A DNA stretch of 64,000 bases from Isoetes taiwanensis. Lineage: Eukaryota > Streptophyta > Lycopodiopsida > Isoetales > Isoetaceae. A program made the position numbers and the translations under genes. The stretch spans positions 2,612,968 through 2,676,967 of the forward strand of contig JAJEKV010000111.1 in NCBI GenBank assembly GCA_021234155.1. The letters run 5' to 3'. Positions 1 to 12,423 of this stretch are shown here, piece by piece. Numbering within the stretch: the stretch's first letter is position 1; every line of letters begins with the position of its first letter. Below the pieces are notes generated by a model. The model was given only the letters and a program-made list of their open reading frames with translations, was not told where the DNA came from and ran no database searches.

Positions 1-640
1 CACATCATACTACTTCGAAGGGTAGCCCATCCACATATTCGTAACTACAAAGAAGATAAACATATGCCATAAAACATGAGAGCTCCTAACCATGGCTCCG
101 ACTCATAAGGAGGTTGACTGACTGGTTAGGCCTCAAGATAGAGCAGACCGAGTCATAACAATGGCGAGGGCTGGCATGAGACAATGGCTAGGGTTGACCA
201 CTCCATCCGCCCCTCCTGTGCATACTTTGCAGATGGGCTAGATCAGGCTCTGGCATGACTCTAGCCTTCCGGATACGCAATCCCATGGTATCACCCATCG
301 GGACTACTCCAGGTTGCATCTCCCCGGTCCGTCGAGGCAGGAAGGGTTGCATCTCCCCTTCCCAGGGTCTAGAGGTTCCACGGGCGGATAGAGAATCGTG
401 GCATGATCACTTATACCTCACCATGACCCCCCTATGGTCAGGTGCGCATGCCCCGCATCGTGGCATAGAGATCATCCAACAGATGTCCCATCATCCCTCA
501 CCATGCCTAACTTCCTTTCTCACATGACCCTCCTGGTCATGCGCACCCTTGGTGCATGTTGGCCTAGAGAATGCCTTTGGGGCGTATCCCATCATCGCCT
601 ACACGTCCAAGATTTTGGCACATGCACCTTACTGACTAGA
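1..640. other. Flank of gypsy relic, possibly its LTR remnant; no gene
   Basis: No supported coding region. The stretch contains short direct repeats, such as two copies of GGGTTGCATCTCCCC-like sequence around 310-360 and several CATGACC/GGTCATG words. It lies just downstream (minus-strand sense) of the integrase/chromodomain end of a Ty3/gypsy relic, so it could be an eroded 3' LTR. No matching second LTR was found in the window, so this is only inference. Confidence 0.3.
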
Positions 641-1480
641 ATGCATGTGCTTTACTCAAGCTAACTAAGAGCACACTAGGCTGAGCACCTGGCAAGTCGG
701 CGTCGACCAGCTCGAAGATGACTTGGCCGTCGAACTCCTTCATAAAGTCCAGGTATTGCTTCTCTAGATCCTGCTTCAATACCGCGTCTTCCATGGGCAA
801 GTGCTTCCACTTGACCAAATATTGGAGGAATTGAGACCTTCTCGTCTTCTTGAATGCCTTGACGAGGATTAACTCGGGCACTATTTCAGCTTGTTTCCCC
901 ATCATCTCCAACAAAGTTGGAGTATCCAAAACCTCCTCTGGGTTTGGAATGTGCCTCTTCAACTGGCTCACATGGAAGACCATGTGGACTTTAAGGTGGG
1001 TACTTGTAGGTCTGGATCCTACTCGCTTCAAAATCTTGAAGGGTCCTGCCCACCTAGGAGCAAGCTTCTTACAATTGCCCTTGCTTGACCTTTACTTGAG
1101 CCAAACTTTATCTCTCAGCACAAACTCTCGAGGAGTTTTATGTCTATATGCTAGACTCTTCTGATGTGCCTTTGTTGTTTGAAGATATTCTCGTACTTCT
1201 ACCATAAATTGCTGCGTATCTGCTGTCGTTGTTGAGAAACTTCCACCTTGGGCACTAGATTATGCCACATAACTAGGGTCAAGCATTGATAACTGTAACT
1301 GATCATGGAAGAGACATCTTCGATGACTCTTGCTTCATATTATTGTATGTAATTGACCAGGTGGATGTAATCGGCCCATTTAGATTGCTTGTTCCAATCA
1401 TAGTTTCTCAACGTGTTCTCCAAAATTGTATTGGTGCGATCTATTTTCCCATTGGACTGCAAATGATAAGCAAAACTCAT
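640..1480 (-). pseudogene. Ty3/gypsy integrase C-terminal half plus chromodomain (relic)
   Basis: Minus-strand translations, with frame changes, read as the C-terminal half of a retrotransposon integrase. Near 1480-1420 there is AYHLQSNGKIDRTN, matching the usual AYHPQTDGQTERVN. It is followed by an LENTLRNY segment, a KLAPRWAGPFKI segment and VFHVSQLKRHIPNPEEVLDTP. The end contains QYLVKWKHLPMEDA, the core of a chromodomain, which in chromoviruses guides integration to marked chromatin. Stops interrupt the frame (for example near 1090 and 1170), so the copy is dead. The family assignment rests on motif order and wording and is strong; the exact clade is not determined. Confidence 0.8.
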
Positions 1481-1926
1481 CCACAAGTTGGTGCGGCTCG
1501 TGTTGAAGAAGTCTTGCTAAATGTCGCTAAAGAACTTCGGATCTCTATTGGTGATGATCGACCTGTGCATTCCCTGCAACCTAAAAAAACTCTTATGTAG
1601 ACCACACAGCTAGATCCAAAGCGGTGTCTATGGTGTGAAATGGCAAGTATGTGCCCTTTTGATAAGTTATATACCACAACCATCAAGGCTTCAAAGCTTC
1701 TTGCTGTCTTTTCAAGGCCCGCTATAAAAACCATGCTGATAACTTCCGAAGGTTCCAAGACTCCCGAGGTTTGAAGTTGTTCTGCCTTTGTCTGCTGACA
1801 CAACTGACATTCTTGATCACGATGCCGTCGAAGGTAATTGATGAAGAAATCATCCAAGGAATCTTCGAAGATGTCGTTCCTCAAATGCATACAAGTTGGT
1901 GGAGCATTCCATAGACTCAGGGGCAT
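1480..1926 (-). pseudogene. Fused reverse transcriptase and integrase fragment with internal deletion
   Basis: The N-terminal part of this minus ORF resembles the catalytic region of gypsy reverse transcriptase: MPLSLWNAPPTC corresponds to MPFGLxNAPATF, and the following DSLDDFFINYL resembles the segment leading to the YxDD box, which is no longer intact. It then jumps to QECQLCQQTKAEQLQTSG, the Cys pair of the integrase HHCC zinc-binding region. Normally several hundred residues (RT thumb, RNase H) lie between these, so an internal deletion joined them. The D-containing integrase core follows in poor condition. Non-functional. Confidence 0.75.
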
Positions 1927-1955
1927 TACTGTGAAGTCATAGTGCCCATACCATG

Positions 1956-2300
1956 TTATGAAGGAATCTTATAATTATCTTTCCCCTTCATCCTTATTTG
2001 ATGGTTGCCTGATCTTAAGTCAATTTTGTAGAAGAATCTTGCTTCTTGTGGCTGATCCATTATGTCGTTTGCTTGTTGAGCTGCCCATGGTTGATATACA
2101 TCTTTAGACTTCCATCCTGGCCGAAAGGATCCCAAGTCGATCAACTCCTACAACTGGTTCTTGAGCTCTTCTAGCTCGGAAGTGCTCATTCTATAAAGAG
2201 CTTTGCTGGTCGGCTCTGCATCTGGTGCAAGAGTGATTTCAGACTCTATGCCTCTATAGAGCAAAAGCTCTCAAATCTCATCTAGAGGTATATCATGGGA
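1956..2300 (-). pseudogene. Ty3/gypsy reverse transcriptase N-terminal fragment
   Basis: Minus-strand translation contains ARFFYKIDLRSGNHQIRMK, matching the conserved RT motif FSKIDLRSGYHQIRI. Upstream, after one in-frame stop, is YRMSTSELEELKNQL, the segment that starts the RT domain in gypsy elements. It is continuous with the following RT/integrase fragment, separated by small frame changes. Part of the same dead chromovirus. Confidence 0.8.
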
Positions 2301-5000
2301 CTTCTTGATTAACTTAGAAATTGGTCGAGGCAACTGTTCCGAAGTAGCATCTTCCTTCTTACTATTGCAGTCGGGGTTGACGACTTGTAGCTTAAGTATG
2401 TACGACCTCATTCCTCATGATGCACTTCACCAGGTACTTTAATTTAACTTTAATTATAAGGTACTTGCCCTTTGGTGCTGGGATAACATCTCTTGCTTAT
2501 GATAATCAATTATTGCCTTAGCCGGCTTTAATATTGCATGTCTATTATGAGGTCATAATTGCCAATGTACATAAGTTGGTGCCGATGCTCTACTTTGCTC
2601 CGCTTAAGGTTGATGTCGAACTTGACTCTTGTTCCGTTGGTGCTGCTAATTACTTGGCCTTGCCATAATTACCTTGGACTAGATTTAGACTTAAGCGTCT
2701 TGCTCTTAAAGATGTCCGCCATCTAGGAGGTGCAAGGTTACAAGTTAAATAACTACTTACATAAATCTATGGCCACAAGTTTAGTAAGCATGACCTTACC
2801 TTTGGGCACACATAAAAACTATGCAATTAAATAATTATTCTTGTTTTAGATCTAATCGATACTCTAGGATCTCCCCTTTCTTAATTATTGCCCTTTTGAA
2901 ATAGTCCCACCTTTGAGTTGATGCCATCTAAGAAGTTGGCCGGACTTATTAGATTGCGTCCCTTCATTTGGTCGGATTATTCCTTATGCTGCGGAAGTAC
3001 TCATCATATACATGGTCGACGGTCATCCTATTATTGAATCTTTCTTAGCGAGGTGATCAAGCTCACGAAGAGGTTCCAATATGTTGGATATCTGCCAGCA
3101 ATGTATACAATTATTGTACCATACATTTTTCTTCCCAATCCTTAAAGCTTTGCTCAATTCTTGGGTCCATCTTTCTAAAAGAAATGACAAAATCTACTCG
3201 AAATTTCGTCCCAATCCCCTCATGGATGTTATCACCCATAATTCTAAGTTATTCAACTATCTGATAGGTCCTCTAGCTTGCTTAAAGCTGGTGTAGTCGT
3301 TAGTCATTGGGGTAGCAAGGCGATGATCCATACTTTGTTGAAAAATCTGGTCTCCTTGGAGTTGTTGTATAATCATATGTCGTGGCATGACGTAAAAAAT
3401 ACTATCTATCTATCTATCTATCTATTCGTGTGCCCTGCTTTCTTTTGTCGAACTTATTCTGACTCTTGACTCTTCTCGTCCTTAATGTTGATGTTGACTA
3501 TCTTCATTAAAGTTATCCATCTTAGTGGACTTGGTGATGTAGTGGCGACACAAGGCTCGATGACGCATCCCAAAGTCTTGAAGGTAATGTTCACCACTGT
3601 GTAGAATCTTTCATGCCGGCTCATCTGCTTTGGAAGTTACGAGATTTGAGGATGATTCTTCTAACTCCTGAATTGATATTGTTGTGTTGACCTTGTTGAT
3701 TCGATTCTTCGTCCTGCTGGTCACATGCTGTTGTTATAAGGCTGATGACAATGTTGAGTGCCTTACCCCTTCTAACTGTGCAACTTCTCTTCCTGAGAGA
3801 AGTTTATTTTGCATCCATGTGCAGGGACTATAATCTTGAGTGATTAGTTAGTAATGCTGGTATTTGGTCCCCCATGATGCCTCTTCTTGATGGTATTTGA
3901 CCTCCAATCTCTAAGGTAGAAGATCGTCATGATCTTGAGATGGTGCTTGCCGAGGTTGATGTAGCTGGTCTGAAGTATCGGGGCTGATGAGGAAGAAGTT
4001 TCTTGCAATGTTGCCATATTCCTATTCCTGAGCAGCCCACCCTTGCTGGCTTGTAATACCTCCTTAGTCAACGCATGTTTGCTTGAAGTCTAAATCTGAT
4101 ACTACTATGGCCTGTATATCTGCGATAGTTGCCCTTCCTAGGAGGTATGTCCAGTCTCATCCTTTAGGACTGTTGATGTCATAAGTCGATGAAGTCGTCT
4201 ACTTGTTGGCGACGTAGCTGTGACATTAGTCATTGATGTGGTGCCCTTCCTCAAGACAATATGGCACCTGGAGAATATCCTTGATTAGGAGATGATCCTC
4301 TCCTAATGTGATCAATTTTTTTATAAGTGCCATGATGCCCATTGGCTGTTGCATAGCCCTCTTGGCAACTCTTGTATCTAATTTTGATGTCGCAGTCGTT
4401 CTTCCTATAGGCTCCCCTTTATTATTTATGTTCGGGCTTCCCTGTACACCATCTTGGCCTTTGATTTGCTGAAATTTCTTCCATAAGGTTGCCCTCTACT
4501 TTCAATTCGTTGATGTTGTCGAGTGGCTCCACTGTCGAGGCTCGAGGATCTGCAACGAAGGTTCTCCTGACCTATTTTACTGCCCAAAGGTGCACAAGGC
4601 AACAAATACTACCACAACAACAATTACTTATGTCTACTTACTCTACAAACCCTATTTTTATACCTTTATCCACTCTACCTCAAATGACCCACTTGGCATT
4701 TGGCACTTTACTAGGCATTGAGAAAGGTACTTATTTATTGTTATGGGGTGGTAGAAGGAGACTCATTCACTGGGTGTACTTGGTGTGTTAGACTAAATTA
4801 CCTAGATAGAATGAATTCCTAGATAATTATCTATGATATAAAGGCATGGCAGAAGATACTTGATGGTAGTGTACCTATAACGTGTGTTGGTGTATCATAC
4901 CAATGTGTGACAACAATTTCTAAGGCCTTGGCAACTAGCTGGGTTTCTAAGAAAAAGGTTGGATTTGCAGTGGTACAGTTTACCAGTTGGTGGGTCTAGC
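2300..5000. other. Probable eroded gag/protease part of the gypsy relic; no readable gene
   Basis: No conserved domain could be recognised on either strand. Position upstream of RT on the minus strand suggests old protease/gag sequence. A (CTAT)n microsatellite lies at about 3402-3425. The boundary of the element is not visible. Confidence 0.3.
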
Positions 5001-5740
5001 CCTCGCTATCCTGATGTGCGGCGGAGGCTGGGCCTCTGTCCCGCAACTTATTCTGTCCACTCTGATGGTTTTACCTTTTCCGTGTAACTCCAATGTCCGT
5101 TCCCCTTGTTATTTTTGTCGCGTATGCATCCCTTCACTTCTCTCTCAGTGTACCTGTCTGACTTGGCACCCATCTCTGTTCTGTTTCCTCTCTCCCGTTG
5201 TCATGGGTTCCTCCCGAGTCCACCACCTTCACCACCTTTTGTGTTCAGTGTTGGTTCCCGTCGTGTCCTAGTTTGTAGCTGTCCGTTGTTGCGTTTGCCT
5301 GATCTAGAGCCCTTCCCGTTTTCGTTCGACTCGTCCCTGTGTCGATATCCTGTGACTTTTCATCTGTTTACTTATCCTTTTTACTGTTGTGCATGCTATT
5401 ACATTTTTTCTTATTGGATAGCCCCTACTGCTGTTTACAATACCACTTCACAATTCTGGAAAATACAGTTCATTCCATATTGTATTCATATATCAATATA
5501 ATTACAATTACAATGCCATCCCCCCAGGTCCATGTGAGTCGATTCATTTCTTTCTTCCTTGCACGATCCCATACAACTAGATTTTTGTTTTGCAGAAGCA
5601 TAGTAGAAAATATGAAGATAGCAAAATTACCCTAAAACAGATTGAAAGAGCATAACACTAAAAGCAAAATAAAAGCAGAAAAACCCCGGTGTTCTCCACC
5701 AAATCCTATCCTTGTTGAGCTACCCCTGGTCATCTTCTCT
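5000..5740. other. T-rich region without recognised gene
   Basis: Only short pyrimidine-rich frames on plus, whose translations are low-complexity (Leu, Ser, Phe, Cys) and look like by-products of base composition. It lies downstream of the minus-strand Cys-rich ORF and may hold its 3' UTR. Confidence 0.3.
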
Positions 5741-6298
5741 TCACTTCGGCCTACTGATCCGTCCTTTCTTCGTCGATGTCTCCCCATCCTTCCTTATCTT
5801 CTCCGAATTTCTGGCTAGCAGAGCTCGGCAGGTGTATTCTACTAGATTCTTCTCGCAGCACTGCACGCAAACCTTGCTGAAATCTCCTATTATCAAGTCA
5901 TGCTTGTAAGTTTCAGATTTCTGTACTGATGCGTGCATCTGTAGCATATGAAAACATTTCATAACTCTCTCCTTATCCCGCCTCCTCACTGAATCGTTCC
6001 GATCGACCAGAACTCCAAGATATTCTAATAATTTCAGACTGTATCCGAGATCTTTCATTGTCTGAGCGTGGTGAATCCTGTCACAGAACAGACAGTGAAC
6101 TCGACCGCAGTTCAGGCATGAAGTAAGACCCTTTTCTAAACACAGGCAGTCCTCCTCGCAGATGCACCACAGCCCCTCCTCCTCCAGCTCGGGATTCCAT
6201 GGAACAGTAAGATTTCCTGGGTTTGCTGCGCGGCTTTTTTTCTTTACTGCCCGTTCCGGCTCTTCTGGCGCTTCTAACACTCTCTTACCCTTCTCCAT
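5741..6298 (-). CDS. Cys/His-rich hypothetical protein, about 185 aa
   Basis: This is an uninterrupted minus-strand ORF whose first ATG is at 6298; the frame stays open a little further upstream, but only from a GTG. The N-terminus is basic with an NLS-like AVKKKSR. Around residues 50-80 there is a dense metal-binding-like pattern: WCICEEDCLCLEKG followed by SCLNCGRVHCLFCDRIHH. A second cluster, CVQCCEKN...C, lies about 70 residues later, and the C-terminus is basic again. The spacing recalls RING/B-box or PHD-like zinc binding but fits no family I can name. Codon use is not low-complexity and no stops interrupt it, so it is probably a real gene or a recently active exon. Function unknown. 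Confidence 0.55.
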   Translation of the reverse strand: MEKGKRVLEAPEEPERAVKKKSRAANPGNLTVPWNPELEEEGLWCICEEDCLCLEKGLTSCLNCGRVHCLFCDRIHHAQTMKDLGYSLKLLEYLGVLVDRNDSVRRRDKERVMKCFHMLQMHASVQKSETYKHDLIIGDFSKVCVQCCEKNLVEYTCRALLARNSEKIRKDGETSTKKGRISRPK

Positions 6299-9200
6299 CT
6301 TGATACGAGCGCGTGAAATTTCTCTGTCCACTACGTTAGAACCCTAAAAAGGACAAAAGGTGCCCAACTATTTATGTAATGAATGATTTTAGGGTTTGCG
6401 TCTGCCGTTCCCGCCACTTTTTCTCGTTACGTCTCTTCCACTATTGTCCTTATCCTGTCGTGTCTGTTAGCCGCCACTCTTTATTTCGTATCCTGCGAAA
6501 TTAAGGAGACGTATTCACTGCCGATATCTTCTGCCAGAATGTACCCTGTGCCTTTTCGTAGGTCTGCAGGTAGGGTCATTAACGGCTATTTTCGTATGCC
6601 TCACCATCTATCTATCTATCTATCTTTATTTAATGTGACATTAGAGCCTTTCAACTAATTCTTTCACGCTCGCTTATCTGGCACCATGCTGATTCCGTGG
6701 CTAGGCAGCAGTCTTGCCATGTATCCATGCTTGGGGAGCGTTTCTTCAATGTTATTGATTTGGCATTTTGAATTTTTGAATCCTTCCCGCTTCTGCTCCT
6801 GCCTAGATTACTTTACTGTTAGTCTTGCATTTTTGTGTCCGTCACAGCGCTCTTCCGAGGTTCCATCATGATCGTACTCTATTCTAGCCTTGTCTACGAT
6901 TAATTTTAATATGCCATACTATTTCCGCTGTCCTATATTGCCTTGTCTTTCCGATCCGTTTGATAGCTCGAAGGCCGCAAGATTGTAAGATTATACCCTA
7001 TTTTCCGTGCTCTAATATATTCTGTGAACTGCGAACCGCGTATAACAATATATCATTTGCCGCCCTATGTTGCTATGTTATCCATAACTAATCTAAGAAT
7101 GTAATAGACATTCTTGATGTAAAATACAAAATATAAACACCGGCCCACGTTTCAACTATTCTGATCCCATTTTAATTCGCTGTAAACTGTGTTTAATCTA
7201 CATTTTATTGTTTAAATCTCTAGGAAGATAACCCCCCCGATAATGCCCATCGTGATTCGCCATTTTCCGCATCCGCTTAGAGATAAGGGAATATCAAACT
7301 TGAGTCGGAAAAAATCCGCACGTATATATAGATAACACCACGTATACAAACTCAAACCAAACAAGACAAATCCAATCTTAAGTCTAGATGTAAACATGTG
7401 TAACGCAAGACAAATAGGAAATGTGGTCTAGAAACAAACTTGGTCGATAGCTATGCCCAAAAAAATGTATGAAAGGAACATGAAATGCAATATGTAAATA
7501 AACGAATATGGATCGTCTGATAGAAGCCAGAACATCCCAAGATGAGCTACCCTTATTGTATACCCCGAGGCATGAATGACAATGAACTGGACAAAATAAT
7601 AGAGCATCGCAAATGTGAAATGTAACATGTGCAAACCCAAAAAACCTCTGGATTAGTGAGGCTGAGGACCAGGCAACACAAGATATATCTGGAGTAAATA
7701 AAGAGGCGCGATATCAAAAAATACCACAATAAGATTTGAATAACAAACTTAATGTATTGGTATAAAAATTTTAGAAACATAGGGTGTCATGTAGAAAAGC
7801 AAGATGAATTGAAAGTATAAAGGGGATCAAATGAATAGAAAGAAGGGTTCAATGTAAATCAGATTATGTCGAGTACATAATCGAAGGCAAATACAAGAAC
7901 CAATCCTTGTGAACAAAAAATGAAAATAACTATGCGAGGCACCCAACCAAAAGGCAAGACAAATCAAACTTGGAACAATGGTCCATAATAAAATTGTTAG
8001 CCAAGAAAATGGTAAAGGCTGAAAATGGCTAAGTAGCATGATGACAAACGACTATCTTAAATAACGAAAGGATATACTGTTAGTGTTAGATAGAGATAAA
8101 GGCGACTGCATATATATCAAAAACAAACCGGAAAAGCATGTCCACCTGAAACGAGTGCATTGAATAGCACTTTTGTGAAACGAAACGTGGAACGATGAGT
8201 GAGGTTCCGTGGGATGGTGCAATTCGGCTATCCTGAAGTTAAGAAAAAGATCGAGGTGGGTAATGAAGTCAAAAATAACGTTAAAGGAGAACTCTACTGA
8301 CAAAAAGGTACCAAAAGCCCAATGCGCAAGATACCAGAAGAAGGTGAACGATAGTTATAATAGCATGGGTTCGTAAATATGACAAGTGACTGGCAAGGCT
8401 AGGCAATCTAATGGCAAATGGTAACCTGGGAGGATGGTTGAATAATTGACAAGTCAAACCTATTTCTCTAGACAAGAGGTGAATGTAACCTCTAAAGTAA
8501 ATCAATACAAGGGAGAAAGGAACAAGCCAGCCGGATCAAGGGCATGGAGAAAGGCATAGGCCAGAGATTGGGATGGCAAAGGGGTTAGAGAAGGGAAGTG
8601 TAGCAACTTACAAGGGAGCGAGAGCACTCTAAAGGTGGAAAGCCACAAATAACTTAAGAGTGGATATTGAAATGAAAATGATAGTAGCAAAAGATAACAA
8701 ATGTCAGGGAGGAAACGTCATTCGTCTGGTAATTATAAGCATCAAAGACAATTGTGTTCGAACGCATAGCAAGACTTTGAAAAATTATGACTAGACATTG
8801 GTTTTGTTGTTTGGCTGTTTCAAAATTCCACAAAAACAACAATTTAAGTTAGAGATTGAAAAGGACAAAACTAGGTTAGTCCGGGGTTAAATAGGTTGTA
8901 GTTTTGCAAGAAATCCATCTTAAGATCCACGAATGCGGCCTGTGGATGATGTTATGTACCTAACCAAAACTCTAGACAAACACTTGAACAATGGTCCAGG
9001 ATAAAATTGATAGCTAAAGGAATGGAATATGGTTAAGATGGCAGAGTGACACGAATTAACCTAGAGCCACAAAGCAAGTGAGACCCAACAGGTAGATGCA
9101 TAAAAAAGCATCGGAAGACAGGTGAAGGCAAAAAAAAGAGGTAGAATGCCCCCAAAAACAACATTAAAATATGTTCCAAGGCTAAAAATAATGACAAGAA

Positions 9201-9390
9201 GAATAAAGCAGGAGGGATATAGGAAGAATGAAACCCCTCTAAGATAAAGGAACGGAATGGGAAAAAAGCTGGCCGGATCAAGGAGAAGAGGCTAGGGAGC
9301 GGAGGAGAGCAGGGAGAGAGCGGATCTATGCGCCAGTCTGTGAGAGCAAGTTAGAGGTTAACTTGGATCTGTGGCGAGAGGTGCAGACAA

Positions 9391-9466
9391 TGGGCATGCC
9401 CAACCAGAAAAAAGAAGGATAAGATCGATGATGGGCATGCACAGCCAGAAACAAAAGGACGAGATC
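9391..9466. repeat. Two-copy 40-bp tandem repeat
   Basis: The unit starts ATGGGCATGC and continues with CCAGAAA and a GGA.AAGATC segment; the second copy differs at a handful of positions. No coding meaning seen. Confidence 0.6.
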
Positions 9467-9710
9467 TACTGGAACCCAAGCCGATTCAACCAAATATGAT
9501 CTCAGGACAACAAGCGATGGGTTCGAAGCTAACTCAGAAGCGGTTAAGAATAGGCAAAAAAGAGCAAAATGGTGGACCTGCACAATCGGGATGGACAGCG
9601 AGATGGCAGGTAAATGTCTGATAAACTGGATGCCATACCTGGATCAATCCGAATGCCATGCCGTGATCATACCTAGATGTGATGAGGAGTCCATTGCTGC
9701 AGGAAGAGTC

Positions 9711-9778
9711 GAAAATAATCTGTGGATAATCTGTGAAAATAATCCGTGGATAATCTGTGGATAAACAATCTGTGGATG
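9711..9778. repeat. Short minisatellite of AATCTGTGGAT units
   Basis: The words AATCTGTGGAT, AATCTGTGAAA and AATCCGTGGAT occur five times in 68 bases. Confidence 0.7.
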
Positions 9779-10619
9779 GCTAGAAGAGTCGTTTGGGGCA
9801 GACCTGAAGCACAGAGATGTTCACAAGGAAGAGATCAAACCATCAAGTAAAAGAAAAATGTGACGTGAAAAGAGAAGAATGATAAGCTGGAATCTGGAAA
9901 ACAGATCGCTGAATCCAATCCAATCATAACCAAGTGTTACTCAAACCCGCATAATGGAAAAAGGAATTTAATCCGGCTCCTTAATGTTGTACAGTGCCAT
10001 AGCTTTCCGCAAGATTGTGCCCTACCTAACCATGCATGCTGATGCTGTAGAGGACATGAGTACATGCAAGCAGCGAGATCATCATAGATAGCATAGGAAA
10101 GACAAGAATCAGAGTAGAAAGTGCACAAATCCAGAGACAATAGCTCGATTCATAATATAGAAAGAATCACACCGCAAAAAATACAGTGTAGAGAGGCGCA
10201 CCTGCCAAAAGACGAACCACAAAAAAACTTGCCATAAAGATTGCTGGGGCGATGATGTTGAGAAGAGATCGGGTAGTGAAGCTGGACAAGAGATCCAGTG
10301 GAGGAAAAAACATTCTGGACAAGGGCATCGTGGACAGGAGAAGCAATGGCAAGGAAAGAGGAGAAGCAATGGACAAGGAAAGAGTTGCTGCTGTGAGAAG
10401 ACGCCGATAACGAGCCACAAGAAGGATGAGCACATATATAGCTGCTCATCCCATCCCAGAATAACGATCCGAGGGCTCGGATCGATGCCATTTTAGAATT
10501 ATTCTCCATGTTCTATTGATTTGGCCCCTTCTTTTTAGCCAAATTTGAATGATTTTCCTTGTTTTTGGACTTTGATACCAACATAACTGGTTATATATTT
10601 TCTTTTTGAAGGATAACAA

Positions 10620-11900
10620 ACTTTATTTACTAATCAAAATTATAACAACATAAAATGCAAAGACAGGATTATAACCCCAGTGGACAAACTGATCCAACTG
10701 ACCACAACCACCTGTCTATGCATAAGAACGAATCTGAAGGTAAGTATGCCAAATCAATACTTTCTTCTCTTGATCAAGAGAAGAACAATTATAAGCCATA
10801 ACAATTTTATTCTTTGTCCACTGAAAAAGAATCTCATCTGCAGTATCCATGCCCTTAAAGATAAATAGTCTCCTTCTCTTCCAGATCGACCATGACAGCC
10901 AGCCACACACAAGATGAAAAGCTCATTTCCGCCATTTGTACCGTGCATCAGGATAGATAGCGAGCAGAACTTGCTGGCTAGATCGAGACGTGCCAAATAG
11001 GGTTGACAACCAAGACCATATCTTTCGAAGCCGCTCACACAAGAAAGAACAATGCTCAATACTTTCAACCCTTTGCATACATAAAAGGATAGAGCTCTGA
11101 AATCCAAATATCAATTTTATGGACTAGCCTGTTGACTCTGAGGCATCTATGGATCACTTGCCACCACAAGGCCGCCACTTTGGGATGACGCAACTTATCC
11201 CATACCCATGTCCAAACACTTTTCCATTGTGGCTAAGGGACCTGAAGATGCCATCTATTAGACGGAGGCAAGATTGCAGAATGTGGAAGCAATTTATACA
11301 TAGAAGAAACAAAGCGCCCTGGCTTGATACCATGATGGAAATTCCATACAGTTACTTTAATTTATGGGCCAGAATCCTGTGGCAACAATGCAGCAATGCG
11401 AGTCCAAATTTCCATTTGTACAGCAGTAATTTTGTTCTAAATGCTTCCCATGACATGAGATGACCAGGCTCATACCAAGCTGCAATAGTGCTTATACTAG
11501 CTACTATCCATCATCGTTGTGTCTTTGGATGAATGCCACTTAGAGGCATATTCTCAGGAGTGTCCTGTAAAGGAATCCACCAGCATGAAGTAGACAGCTG
11601 AAGACACGCCTCAGGATTAATATGAAAAAGAGACCTGACAGTGTCCCAAGCAGCAAGCAATCCCTTTAGAAAGGGAAAACCATTAGGATACGAATGTATA
11701 TGATAAAGCAAAGTCCAAGAAAGGAGAGGCTTAATGGTGGCCTTATGAAATGGAAGACAATGCTGAATCGACTGCATCAGCAACCTCGGAAAATCATCCT
11801 TACCAATGAGAATCCCCCAAATAAACTTCAATATCATCACCTTACTTTAAAGGTGAAAATCCACATTTCAAGATTCAGATCATGCACCCTAATCAATAAG
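10620..11900 (-). pseudogene. LINE (non-LTR retrotransposon) ORF2 3' end, relic
   Basis: Minus-strand frames give the C-terminal region of a plant LINE polyprotein. At 11840-11700 KFIWGILIGKDD... resembles the end of the RT thumb. At 11114-10923, VESIEHCSFLCERLRKIWSWL matches the zf-RVT zinc-binding domain (ESxEHLFxxCxxAxxIWxxL) found after plant LINE RTs. At 10910-10716, WSIWKRRRLFIFKG corresponds to the following W.IWK.RN..IF segment. The pieces lie in different frames, so the copy is dead and 5'-truncated. Confidence 0.75.
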
Positions 11901-12350
11901 CACTAGTTGTAAATTAGATGCATGTGATTAGGATTAGTTGAATCCGCGATACATTTCAAGTTATAGATGTTGTATGATGATGGCTGATCATTGTTTGCAC
12001 CCTTATGTATGAGAGAAAGGGGTTAGAGACCTAAATTAGTTGGATCGGTCCAATGGTTTTGGAAGTATACTTGGTTAGAGTTGGTATTCTGGGTAATATT
12101 TTACCCAGAATCATATGGTATATGGAGGCTTGTATTTATGGACATACATGACAGGTTGGTATTTTGGTTTTAGAGAAAACTTTGGGCGGTGCAATTTTGC
12201 AGAATGTTTATTTGTTTGGTTGGCTTGTCGACGTGGCAATAGAAGTGACTATGGTGGAGATGAACTTGGGGAGAGCTCGAATATCAGTCAAGTCCATTCA
12301 ATTCAACTCTTGTGACACCACACACAGTCGACAATATAGAGTTTGATATG
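11900..12350. other. No gene recognised
   Basis: Short plus frames only, without family resemblance. Confidence 0.3.
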
Positions 12351-12423
12351 GGGGATGTAGCTCAGATGGTAGAGTGATCGCTTAGCATGCGAGAGGTATT
12401 GGGATTGATACCAAACTTCTCCA
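12351..12423 (+). tRNA. tRNA-Ala(AGC)-like sequence, degenerate (probable pseudogene)
   Basis: A 73-nt stretch follows plant tRNA-Ala closely: GGGGATGTAGCTCAGATGG at the start, an AGC anticodon within CTTAGCATGCGAG, and a discriminator A. The box A region is intact. Several stem pairs are lost: T6 faces T67 in the acceptor stem, one pair is broken at the top of the anticodon stem, and the T stem has a G/A clash with TTGGG facing CCAAA. The box B consensus is altered to GGATTGATACC. It is more likely a pseudogene or a tRNA-derived SINE head than a working tRNA. Confidence 0.6.

Larger units (their letters stand above)
6340..10600. other. Long intergenic region; diverged and tandem repeats, no recognised gene
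   Basis: Open frames here are short and hydrophobic or low-complexity. Repeat structure is visible. A roughly 70-bp segment at 7970-8045 recurs in diverged form at 8984-9050 (shared core CAATGGTCCA..ATAAAATTG.TAGC). A 40-bp unit beginning ATGGGCATGC is repeated at about 9391-9465. An AATCTGTGGAT-type minisatellite lies at 9711-9778. A (CTAT)n run is at about 6606-6628. The region probably consists of eroded mobile DNA. Confidence 0.4.

Noticed and set aside
7200-9600. Series of hydrophobic minus-strand ORFs (60-85 aa)
   Set aside because: They are short, overlapping in different frames and rich in Phe/Leu/Ile/Ser, as expected from A-rich plus-strand DNA. No signal, domain or splice structure links them.
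12351-12423. Functional tRNA-Ala gene
   Set aside because: At least three stem pairs are broken, in the acceptor, anticodon and T stems, and box B is altered; a pseudogene is more likely.
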